Shown here: piece by piece, positions 7,367-14,072 of the stretch
How positions within the stretch are numbered: position 1 is the first letter of the stretch
How the letters are laid out: every line of letters begins with the position of its first letter
From: Cohaesibacter sp. ES.047
GTDB taxonomy: Bacteria > Pseudomonadota > Alphaproteobacteria > Rhizobiales > Cohaesibacteraceae
Direction of reading: 5' to 3'
Length of the DNA: 64,000 nt
Assembly: GCF_900215505.1 (NCBI RefSeq)
Contig: NZ_LT907844.1
Span: 1,832,501 to 1,896,500, forward strand
Made by a program: the position numbers and the translations under genes
Notes under the pieces: generated by a model
Database searches by the model: none
The model's input: only the letters and a program-made list of their open reading frames with translations
What the model was told of the DNA's origin: nothing

Positions 7367-8533
7367 GTGGCCAAGGTTGATGACAAAGACAAAACGAAGC
7401 GCATTGAGGTGTTCCGTCCGGGCACGTTTACGGCGATGGGCGGCATGGCGTTCAGTGCGTCTGCTGAAGACCTGGCTGGTCTGGCTCAGCGTTATGATCC
7501 TGACGCATATCCTGTGCCTGTTGTTGTTGGCCATCCCAAGACTGACGATCCCGCCTATGGCTGGGTGAAGGCCTTTTCCTATGATGATGAGGCGGATCGC
7601 CTCTTTGCCGAGATCGGTGATCTGGAGCCACAGTTCGCCGATGCGGTTGCGCAGCATCGCTACAAGCGCGTCTCCATGGCTTTTTATAAACCAGGTGCAA
7701 GCTCCAATCCTGCGGGCGATGCTCTCTATCCCAAACATGTCGGGTTTCTTGGGGCTGTGGCTCCTGCTGTGCCCGGTTTGAAGCCGGTGGAATTTGCCGG
7801 TGAGGCGGATGATGTCATCGCCGTCGAGTTTGCCGATGCCGCCTTCAAGGATGTTGCCAGCATCTTTCGCCGTTTCCGTGACTGGCTGATCGCCAACGAA
7901 GGTCTGGAGACCGCAGACAATGTGCTGCCCGACTATCAGATCCGCTGGATCGACGATGCTGGCGACCTGCCTCCCGACATTCCTTCCCCCGAATTTTCTG
8001 AAGACGAGGAACCCACCATGGCCCTGAAGCCCGCCAAATCCAAACCCGCCCAGACCGCCACTACACAACCAAGCGAAGCTGAGCTTACCTTTGCTGAGCG
8101 AGAGGCCGAGCTGAACGCCCGTCAGGCAGAGCTGGACGAGCGGGAAGCCGAACAGCGCCATGAGACCCATGTCGCCTTTGCCGAAGGCCTTGTCGATGAT
8201 GGCCGCCTGCCATCGGGCAACCGGGCCAAGGTGGTGGCCCTGCTCGATGGCGCTTCTGAGCTTGATGCGGACGAGATCGAATTTGCCGATGGCAACGAGA
8301 CCAAGAAAGCCGATCTGGTCGATCTCTTGAAAGACGTGCTCAAGACCCAGCCTCCCATCATCCAGTTTGGCGAGATGGATCTGGGTGATGCACCGGACGG
8401 CAAGGAGCCTGATCCCGAGGTCATCGCCAATGAGGCGGTTGCCTTCCAGGTCTCCCAGCGTGAAGCGGGGATTGAGGTCTCCACGTCCGACGCCATTTCC
8501 CACATCCGCCAGAAGCGTGGCCTGACAGACTAA
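7367..8533 (+). CDS. Mu-like phage protease/scaffold protein (gpI-like)
   Basis: This 388-residue protein is the prohead protease of the Mu gpI type, with the scaffold fused at its C-terminus. The N-terminal half (to about 215) carries the protease part, with VVVGHPKTDDPAYGWV near residues 45-60 and YKRVSMAFY near 95-103. The C-terminal half is a charged coiled coil (AEREAELNARQAELDEREAE) ending in the scaffold tail. I choose the GTG at 7367 because AAGGAG lies seven bases upstream; the open frame runs back to 7211 without a good site. The protease trims the scaffold during head maturation. The downstream order (decoration, capsid) matches Mu-like phages. Confidence 0.85.
   Translation: MAKVDDKDKTKRIEVFRPGTFTAMGGMAFSASAEDLAGLAQRYDPDAYPVPVVVGHPKTDDPAYGWVKAFSYDDEADRLFAEIGDLEPQFADAVAQHRYKRVSMAFYKPGASSNPAGDALYPKHVGFLGAVAPAVPGLKPVEFAGEADDVIAVEFADAAFKDVASIFRRFRDWLIANEGLETADNVLPDYQIRWIDDAGDLPPDIPSPEFSEDEEPTMALKPAKSKPAQTATTQPSEAELTFAEREAELNARQAELDEREAEQRHETHVAFAEGLVDDGRLPSGNRAKVVALLDGASELDADEIEFADGNETKKADLVDLLKDVLKTQPPIIQFGEMDLGDAPDGKEPDPEVIANEAVAFQVSQREAGIEVSTSDAISHIRQKRGLTD
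8018..8533 (+). CDS. Internal in-frame start: scaffold protein (gpZ-like)
   Basis: Inside the protease gene an ATG at 8018 is preceded by GAGGAACCCACC, a good ribosome site at the right spacing. Starting there gives a 171-residue product with only the coiled-coil scaffold region (MALKPAKSKPAQ onward). In Mu the scaffold Z is made from the same frame as the 3' part of gene I, and this arrangement copies it. Internal initiation is inferred from the site, not proven. Confidence 0.6.
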   Translation: MALKPAKSKPAQTATTQPSEAELTFAEREAELNARQAELDEREAEQRHETHVAFAEGLVDDGRLPSGNRAKVVALLDGASELDADEIEFADGNETKKADLVDLLKDVLKTQPPIIQFGEMDLGDAPDGKEPDPEVIANEAVAFQVSQREAGIEVSTSDAISHIRQKRGLTD

Positions 8534-8569
8534 GCCGCACCCATTCCCCCTAATCTGGAGACGAGAACA

Positions 8570-8947
8570 ATGCAGCAGCATGTAGGGCTGATCAAGAATT
8601 TCATGGCAGAGGGGCTTATTGAGAAGCGCCGTCTGGTCACCTTCGGGTCTGAAGAAGGCAATGTTGCCAGGGCTGGCATCGGCGATGTGCTGCTTGGCAC
8701 GACCGCGATCCGTGGTGCCCCTGCCGCCAATAGCCGAGTGGATGTCTGTCTCGACAATATCCGCGAAGTCGAATTTGGCGGTGTTGTCGCCTATGGCGAT
8801 CCGATCACCTCTGATGCCAATGGCCGCGCCATCAAGGCGGAACCGGCAGAAGGCAGTTCGGTTCCGATCATCGGACGCGCCATGGAAGGTGCCAAGGTTG
8901 GCACCATCGGGCATGTCTTCATTCAGCCTGCCATCCTTCACGGCTAA
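8570..8947 (+). CDS. Capsid decoration (cement) protein, DUF2190-like
   Basis: This small 125-residue protein has the usual features of the DUF2190 capsid-cement family. It begins MQQHVGLIKNFMAEG, has VAYGDPITSDANGRA in the middle, and ends VGTIGHVFIQPAIL, a compact beta-rich fold. It lies between the scaffold and the major capsid gene, the standard position for a head decoration protein. A GGAGACGAGAACA leader precedes the ATG. Its role, coating and stabilising the expanded capsid, is from family knowledge. Confidence 0.8.
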   Translation: MQQHVGLIKNFMAEGLIEKRRLVTFGSEEGNVARAGIGDVLLGTTAIRGAPAANSRVDVCLDNIREVEFGGVVAYGDPITSDANGRAIKAEPAEGSSVPIIGRAMEGAKVGTIGHVFIQPAILHG

Positions 8948-8986
8948 GGCCGTTCATCCTTAACCCCTACTTGGAGAGGTCTCGCT

Positions 8987-9925
8987 ATGTCGACCGCTAC
9001 CGACCAATTTACCGAAAGCCCGACACTTACTGCGGTCGCTATTGCCTACCGCAATCCCGATTACGCACTGATTGCCGATGATGTTCTGCCGCGCGTTGAC
9101 GTGCCTGGCATCAATTTCAAATGGCAGAGCTACAACGAAGCGGAAGCCTTCACCATTCCCGACACCAAGGTCGGTCGCCGTTCTGCACCGAACCAGGTTG
9201 AACTGGAAGGCGAAGAGAAGGATGGTTCGGTCGAGGACTTCGGGATCGACATCCCTCTCGACAATGCCACCATCACGGAAGCCAAGCGTAACAAGTATAA
9301 TCCGGAAAGCCGGGCAACCGAGCGGGCAACCAACATTATCATGCTGGATCGTGAAGTGCGTGTTGCGAGACTGATCACCGATCCTGCCAATTATCATTCC
9401 GATCATGTTGAGGCTCTGTCCGGCACGGACCTGCTGACGGATGAAGCGTCCGATCCGATCTCTCTGGTCGAGGATCTGATGTCCACCTGTTGGCACAAGC
9501 CCAACCAGATCACCTTTGGCTTTCGTGCCTGGCGTGCCTTCCGCAAGCATCCAAAGGTTATGAAAGCCGTTCATGGCAATAGCGGTGATGAAGGCCGCGC
9601 CACCCGTGCCCAGATTACTGAGCTGCTCGAAGTCAAGCGGATCCTCGTTGGCGAAAGCCGGGTCAACATCAACAAACCGGGTGAGAATGCTGAACTGCAT
9701 CGCGTCTGGGACAACACCATTTCCGGTCAGTTCATTGATCGCACCGCCGACACGTCCGGTGGTTTGACCTTCGGCTTCACGGCCCAGCTCGGCAAGAAGA
9801 TTGCCGGAACCCTTCCTGCCAATATGGGTTTGCGCGGTGGCAAACTGGTTCGCTCCGGTGAAAGCGTCAAAGAGTTCATCGTTGCCAATCGTGCAGGCTT
9901 CCTGATCCAAAACGCAGTCGTCTGA
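8987..9925 (+). CDS. Major capsid protein, Mu gpT-like position
   Basis: This 312-residue protein lies at the site of the Mu major head subunit, right after the decoration gene. It shows the usual capsid pattern of an N-terminal arm, an ALIADDVLPRVDVPG strand, a helix with NIIMLDREVRVARLI, and a P-domain/A-domain end with FIVANRAGFLIQNAVV. Length and order fit phage capsid proteins of the HK97 fold. A GGAGAGG site lies eight bases before the ATG. Assignment rests on position and general pattern rather than a clear signature motif. Confidence 0.8.
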   Translation: MSTATDQFTESPTLTAVAIAYRNPDYALIADDVLPRVDVPGINFKWQSYNEAEAFTIPDTKVGRRSAPNQVELEGEEKDGSVEDFGIDIPLDNATITEAKRNKYNPESRATERATNIIMLDREVRVARLITDPANYHSDHVEALSGTDLLTDEASDPISLVEDLMSTCWHKPNQITFGFRAWRAFRKHPKVMKAVHGNSGDEGRATRAQITELLEVKRILVGESRVNINKPGENAELHRVWDNTISGQFIDRTADTSGGLTFGFTAQLGKKIAGTLPANMGLRGGKLVRSGESVKEFIVANRAGFLIQNAVV

Positions 9926-9998
9926 TCGCCAGGACGCGGTGAGCGGCCTGGATAACTGACCCACCGCTCATTTCCCTCTCATTTGAAAGCCTCAAACC

Positions 9999-10394
9999 AT
10001 GACTGACAAGAAGACTTACCCCGTTCTTTCTGCCGTCCGCCACAATGGCACGCTCTACAAACCCGACGATCCGGAGCATGACAGCATCACGCTCACCGAG
10101 AAGGAAGCCAACCAGCTCCTGAAGCTCAAGGTGATCGGTGAACCGGCCCATGAGGATACTGATGAAGCGACTGGCTCCGAGCCATCCCTCTCTGATGAGG
10201 AGCGCAAACGGGTCATCATCAATGTTCTCCCGCAGCTCAAATCTGACACGGATCTCACCAAGGCCGGGGAGCCGAAGGTGAGCGTGATCGAAAAACTGGT
10301 CGGCTTTGATGTCTCTGCCGATGAGGTCAAGGCGATCTGGGCGGACGTCCAGGCGCAGTCTGCTGCCCTCAAAGTTGATCCTCAGAGCGAATAG
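9999..10394 (+). CDS. FluMu N-terminal-domain head protein
   Basis: This is a 131-residue protein whose first 50 residues (YPVLSAVRHNGTLYKPDDPE, then LTEKEANQLLKLKVIGEP) match the Mu-like FluMu N-terminal domain, a small beta-rich module often found in a gene just after the capsid. The rest is acidic and helical. It follows the capsid by about 70 bp and precedes the gp36-like gene. Its exact role in the head-tail connector is not known. Confidence 0.75.
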   Translation: MTDKKTYPVLSAVRHNGTLYKPDDPEHDSITLTEKEANQLLKLKVIGEPAHEDTDEATGSEPSLSDEERKRVIINVLPQLKSDTDLTKAGEPKVSVIEKLVGFDVSADEVKAIWADVQAQSAALKVDPQSE

Positions 10395-10406
10395 GCGCGT
10401 TAGGTC

Positions 10407-10889
10407 ATGGCTGAGACGGGATCCTATCTAACGCTCGATGAGCTGATTGCCCGGCAGGACGAGAAGGACTTGCTTGCTCTTTGCGGGACAGGTGGCTGGA
10501 ACGGTGCTGCCGGTCGGCAGATTGATGAGGCCCGTCTTGGCTGGCAGCTCAAACGTGCCCAGAGCATGATCGCGGGATATGTCAAATCCCGCTATCCGGC
10601 CCTTGAGGCCATGGTACCCGAGGACATGCCCGAAGCCCTCAAGGGCGCAGCCGAGACCCTTGTCATCTATTGGCTGCGGGATCGGGTCCATGACACGTCC
10701 GGTGTCTCCGATGAATGGAGGGACCGATATCGGGATGTGGTGAGCTGGCTCAAGGATATCCATGCGGGCCGCGCCGATCTCGATCTGCCCGGACTTGATG
10801 ACGCATCCGCTGAGGATGGGTCCGGGATCCTCAGTGCCTTCCCGGTGGGACGGGCTGACCATGTTTTGAAAGGATATGGCTTTGACTGA
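10407..10889 (+). CDS. Mu gp36-like head-tail connector protein (DUF1320)
   Basis: The 160-residue product matches the DUF1320 / Mu gp36 family, with YLTLDELIARQDEKDLLALC at the N-terminus, RAQSMIAGYVKSRYP in the middle, and LRDRVHDTSGVSDEWRDRYR toward the end. Family members are connector or completion proteins of the neck. The next gene starts before this one stops (14-base overlap), which indicates translational coupling. Confidence 0.82.
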   Translation: MAETGSYLTLDELIARQDEKDLLALCGTGGWNGAAGRQIDEARLGWQLKRAQSMIAGYVKSRYPALEAMVPEDMPEALKGAAETLVIYWLRDRVHDTSGVSDEWRDRYRDVVSWLKDIHAGRADLDLPGLDDASAEDGSGILSAFPVGRADHVLKGYGFD

Positions 10890-11379
10890 TCTCATCATCA
10901 AAACAGACCAGCTGAGCAATCTGGAAGCTGGCCTTGTTGAGCGGCTGAAGACCTTTCTGCCGTCGCCCTATTACATCGCACCATTCCCCGATAAGCCTGA
11001 AGACTTCGATATGGCGCGGATGGAGGCGGTTTGCCTCGTCCACTATTCCGGTTCCCGCTACAGCAAGCCGTCTGACCAGATCCGGCAGGTGCGCGAGATG
11101 CAGTTCACGCTGGCGCTTTATATCTATGCGTTGCGTGGTGGAGCCGAAGACGAGCGGCTTCATGCCTATGGCGCTATCGAGACGATCCGCAAGGCGGCGC
11201 AGAATGTGCGGCTTGATGGCTGCAAGCCCTTTTACCTGGTCTCCGATCAATTGGTCGGTCAGCAGGCCGGGCGCTGGGACTGGCAAATCGACATCGCCTG
11301 CGAGACCACCGCTGTTGCCGCCGAGCACAATATCCCAAGTCCTCGTTATCCCCTCAATCGCGCAAGACAGGAGGTCTGA
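10876..11379 (+). CDS. Mu gp37-like tail terminator/completion protein (DUF1834)
   Basis: This 167-residue protein follows gp36 with overlap, the position of Mu gp37 (DUF1834). It shows VCLVHYSGSRYSKP and a strand LYIYALRGGAEDERLHAYG typical of tail-terminator-like folds. The C-terminal part reads WQIDIACETTAVA. It is most likely the tail terminator or neck protein that closes the tail tube. Confidence comes mainly from order and length. Confidence 0.75.
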   Translation: MALTDLIIKTDQLSNLEAGLVERLKTFLPSPYYIAPFPDKPEDFDMARMEAVCLVHYSGSRYSKPSDQIRQVREMQFTLALYIYALRGGAEDERLHAYGAIETIRKAAQNVRLDGCKPFYLVSDQLVGQQAGRWDWQIDIACETTAVAAEHNIPSPRYPLNRARQEV

Positions 11380-11381
11380 CC

Positions 11382-11606
11382 ATGGCCGATATCGCGCCAG
11401 TCTTTAACGACTATGTCTATTCCGGGCCGGTCCAGTCGATCTGCCTTAAAACCAAGAATGCCGATGGCGAGCTTGTCACTTTCCTTGATGACATCCTCAA
11501 TCCGGGGTGCACCTACAGCCTTCTGGAAGGGCATCGGGTTGTCGAGGGCTGGAAGGCCATGAAGCTTGTCACGCGTGCAGCACAGGAAGGAGCTGACCAT
11601 GAGTGA
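11382..11606 (+). CDS. Small tail protein, DUF2635-like
   Basis: This 74-residue protein lies between gp37 and the tail sheath, where Mu-like phages carry a DUF2635 gene. It has a beta-rich core (VTFLDDILNPGCTYSLLEGH) and a short helical end. Its stop overlaps the sheath start by eight bases (ATGAGTGA), so the sheath is likely translated by coupling. The assignment is by position; no catalytic motif is expected. Confidence 0.65.
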   Translation: MADIAPVFNDYVYSGPVQSICLKTKNADGELVTFLDDILNPGCTYSLLEGHRVVEGWKAMKLVTRAAQEGADHE

Positions 11607-12915
11607 GCGTAAGTATGGCGCAGAGATCGTCACTGTCGATGATGGCGGAACCACCGTCACCGAACTGAAGGCCGCAACGGCGTTGCTTGTCGGGACGGCA
11701 CCTATTCAAGAAGTTCATGTCACACCCGAGGCTCGGGCAGCCTATATCAACAAAAAGATCCTCATTCGGCGTCGTTCAGATATCGAAAGCTATTTCGGTC
11801 CGGTTCGCGATTGCTATACGATCCCCACGGCGCTGCATCAGATGTTCGATCAGGAAGGCACACAAGGGATCGGCACCATTTGCGTGGTCAATGTCTTTGA
11901 CCCTGATACTCATGTGGACGGAGAGAGCAATCCCGATCCGAGCCAGGTCACCAACCTTGATATCATCGGCGCGTTCGATGCCTCAGGTGCCCCGTCCGGG
12001 CTGCAACATGCCTATGCCTGTTATCAGTCTTTCGGCTGGTTCCCCAAATTGCTACTTACGCCAGGCTTCTCCACCCAGACCGGGGTGCGAGCCGCGATGG
12101 AAAGCATCGCCAACAAGGTGCGTGCCCGCTTCTTCCTTGACGCACCGCTCGGTGTCACCTCTCAGCAGGTGATTGAAGCCCGTGGCGATACAGGGGAGTT
12201 TGACTGGCAGATCAGCTCGCGGCGTGCCGTTGGCTGCTGGCCCTATATGAAGTTCGTCAATCTTGACAGCACGTCCCTGACGGCAGGCGAAGCGGTGCCA
12301 CTCTGGTATAGCCCGGTGCTGGCGGCCATCTGGCTGCGCTATATCGTTGAGGTCGGCTATCACCATAGCCCTTCCAACCGGTCCATCATCTGCGAAGAGC
12401 CGGCACAGGAAGTGCTCTATATTCCTGGCGACTTCACATCCGATGTGCAGGAGCTGCGGGCCAATGGGGTGGTGACGTGCGAAGAGCGCCACGGCAAGGG
12501 GCCGCACACAGCGGGCAACCGGTCGCTCGCCTGGCCGACCGATACCAATATGCGCAACTTCCTGCATGTGCAGTTGATCGAGGATGTCATGCACGAGGCC
12601 GTGCTGCATTTCCTGGACCAATGGAAAGACCGCAATGGCAGCCCAGCCAATCTTGAGCTGATCGAAGACCGCATCAATGCCTACGGGATTGGCAAGACCA
12701 CGGGCAAGGATCCGGCTCTGTCCGGCTTCCGCTTTGCCTTTGATCGCCAGAAGACCACCACAGCCACCGTAGCCGAGGGCCACTATTACTGGACGCTCGA
12801 ATGGGCACCCGTCGGCGTCATGGAATGGCTGACGGTCAATGACTGGATCAACACCGACATGCTCGGGGATCCGCTCGGTCTTTCTACCTCTGACACATCG
12901 TCCGCTGTAGCCTGA
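11599..12915 (+). CDS. Tail sheath protein (gpL-like)
   Basis: This is a 438-residue contractile tail sheath subunit. The N-terminal part carries ATALLVGTAPI and NKKILIRRRSDIESYFGP, then LTPGFSTQTGVRAAMESIAN. The C-terminal domain has ANGVVTCEERHGKGPHTAGN, followed by NFLHVQLIEDVMHEAVLHFL and FAFDRQKTTTATVAEGHYYW. These are typical of the P2 FI / Mu L sheath family. I choose the ATG at 11599 with AAGGAGCTGACC before it; the frame is open back to 11566 but lacks a good site there. The tube gene follows after 15 bp. Confidence 0.9.
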   Translation: MSERKYGAEIVTVDDGGTTVTELKAATALLVGTAPIQEVHVTPEARAAYINKKILIRRRSDIESYFGPVRDCYTIPTALHQMFDQEGTQGIGTICVVNVFDPDTHVDGESNPDPSQVTNLDIIGAFDASGAPSGLQHAYACYQSFGWFPKLLLTPGFSTQTGVRAAMESIANKVRARFFLDAPLGVTSQQVIEARGDTGEFDWQISSRRAVGCWPYMKFVNLDSTSLTAGEAVPLWYSPVLAAIWLRYIVEVGYHHSPSNRSIICEEPAQEVLYIPGDFTSDVQELRANGVVTCEERHGKGPHTAGNRSLAWPTDTNMRNFLHVQLIEDVMHEAVLHFLDQWKDRNGSPANLELIEDRINAYGIGKTTGKDPALSGFRFAFDRQKTTTATVAEGHYYWTLEWAPVGVMEWLTVNDWINTDMLGDPLGLSTSDTSSAVA

Positions 12916-12930
12916 TAAGGGAGAACAACA

Positions 12931-13446
12931 ATGGCAGATTATCGTCGTTACGGCCAATCGGTTCAGTCCGAGGTCTATCTGGAAGACAACAGCCTTGTTG
13001 GCATCGCCAAGGGTTTCCAGCTTCCGGCCATCAAATGGAAAACCGTGACCATCGAAACCCTCGGCCAGGTGGCGGTCTATGAACCGCCGTCCCGTGTTCT
13101 GGAAGCCCTCAATGGTTCGCTGACCATGAGCTTCTTTGAGCCGGAGCTGATGGGGGATTTCTTCAACCCGACCAAGTCGCAGAAACTGCAATTCCATCAA
13201 TATGTCGATGTCAGCAATGAAGACGGCTATGACGCGGAACGCTCCTTCACCCGGATTTCCATCCTGACCATGCGCTTCACGGGCTATGAGCATCAGGAAG
13301 TCAGCCTTGGCGAGAATGAAGAGGTCCCGCTCGACTTTTCCTGCTCGCGTCTCGTCCAGCGCATTCATGACAGCGACAAGACCTTGCTTGAGATTGATGT
13401 CTTCGGCAACAAGGCAGGGAACAGTTCCGGCGCTTTCTGGAGCTGA
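12931..13446 (+). CDS. Major tail tube protein, P2 FII-like
   Basis: This 171-residue protein matches the phage major tail tube FII family, with LPAIKWKTVTIETLGQVAVY, MSFFEPELMGDFF and FTRISILTMRFTGYEHQEVS. It forms the hexameric inner tube around which the sheath contracts. It follows the sheath with the ribosome site AAGGGAGAACAACA. The gene ends just before a terminator-like hairpin that could set the ratio of tube to later tail proteins. Confidence 0.9.
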   Translation: MADYRRYGQSVQSEVYLEDNSLVGIAKGFQLPAIKWKTVTIETLGQVAVYEPPSRVLEALNGSLTMSFFEPELMGDFFNPTKSQKLQFHQYVDVSNEDGYDAERSFTRISILTMRFTGYEHQEVSLGENEEVPLDFSCSRLVQRIHDSDKTLLEIDVFGNKAGNSSGAFWS

Positions 13447-13471
13447 TTGGCCCACATTGATGGTAAGCGAA

Positions 13472-13501
13472 AGCCTCGTGCGGCATGCGCGGGGCTTTTT
13501 T
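13472..13501 (+). terminator. Terminator or attenuator hairpin between tail tube and chaperone genes
   Basis: AGCCTCGTGC (13472-13481) pairs with GCGCGGGGCT (13487-13496), allowing G-U pairs, around the loop GGCAT and is followed by a run of T to 13501. It sits in the 80-bp gap after the tube gene, so it would lower expression of the downstream, less abundant tail proteins. Confidence 0.75.
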
Positions 13502-13527
13502 CATGCACCCATTCCGAGGAGCTTACC

Positions 13528-13887
13528 ATGTCCGGCACCGAAACTGCCTCCACCAAGCGATCCAGCGTCATCGACAAGCTGAAGAACTACCGCGCTTCCA
13601 ATGAGGGCGATGCCACCTTCACACTGCCCGAAACCGGCGTCACGGTCAGCTATCCCAAATTCCGCAAGCATGGCGTCTGGGCCAGCGCCTTGCGCATCGC
13701 CAAAAACAAGCTTGGCAAGGCCCAGATCCTCTATGTCTGCCGCATCTGCCTGTTTGATGGCGAGAAGCTGACGGAAGCCGACTTCCGGGAATATATCCCC
13801 ATGTCCGATGCCAACGAGCTGCTCGCCGAGATCTTCGGATCTGATGACGAAGACGAGGATGATGAGGGAAACGGGGTGGAGGGCTAA
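13528..13887 (+). CDS. Tail assembly chaperone (short, zero-frame product)
   Basis: The zero-frame product has 119 residues: a beta-rich first half (FTLPETGVTVSYPKFRKHGV), a helical part (AQILYVCRICLFDGEKLTEA), and a very acidic tail (GSDDEDEDDEGNGVEG). Position between tube and tape measure, acidic end and length fit the tail assembly chaperones of P2/Mu-like phages (gpE, gp41). A GAGGAGCTTACC site precedes ATG 13528. The tail of the gene holds a slippery heptamer that leads into an overlapping frame (see the -1 product). Confidence 0.82.
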   Translation: MSGTETASTKRSSVIDKLKNYRASNEGDATFTLPETGVTVSYPKFRKHGVWASALRIAKNKLGKAQILYVCRICLFDGEKLTEADFREYIPMSDANELLAEIFGSDDEDEDDEGNGVEG

Positions 13888-14063
13888 GGCTCTCCTCCCT
13901 TGACTGCCACATCTATCTTGTCAATCGCGGCTGGTCCTCATCTGATCTCGACGCCATGCGCGAGGACGAGTTTCTGACCGTCTTTGACGAGCAATTGGCG
14001 ATGGATGAGGCAAAGGCAGAAGCTGAGCGCAAGGCGGTCGAGAAAACTGCCGGGCACAGATAG
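13528..14063 (+). CDS. Tail assembly chaperone, -1 frameshifted long product
   Basis: After slippage at 13866-13872 the ribosome would read KRGGGLRLSSLDCHIYLVNR and go on through GWSSSDLDAMREDEFLTVFD to the stop at 14061-14063, giving about 178 residues. The extension has no start of its own near its beginning (first ATG only at codon SSSDLDA-M), yet is clearly protein-like. It has the CH.YL.NRG and DLDAMREDEF pattern seen in C-terminal parts of tail chaperones. The tape measure starts nine bases later. Making two products at a fixed ratio from such overlapping genes is a conserved feature of long-tailed phages. Confidence 0.78.
13866..13872 (+). promoter_or_regulatory. -1 ribosomal frameshift site GGGAAAC
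   Basis: The heptamer G GGA AAC is in the exact phase X XXY YYZ relative to the chaperone frame (codons GAG GGA AAC at 13864-13872). GGG AAA C is a classic -1 slippery sequence, close to the GGGAAAG of lambda G/GT. It lies five codons before the zero-frame stop. Confidence 0.8.
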
Positions 14064-14072
14064 GACTTTTCC

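Noticed and set aside
7283-8941. Long minus-strand frame of 552 codons opposite the protease and decoration genes
   Set aside because: It is the antisense shadow of GC-rich coding DNA; it has no family resemblance and spans three well-supported plus-strand genes.
12052-13455. Minus-strand frame of 467 codons opposite the tail sheath and tube genes
   Set aside because: It mirrors two clear structural genes; no ribosome site or recognisable domain.
13870-14063. Independent small gene starting at the internal ATG before REDEFLTVFD
   Set aside because: Protein-like sequence in the same frame extends well upstream of that ATG to the slip site, so a frameshift product explains it better.
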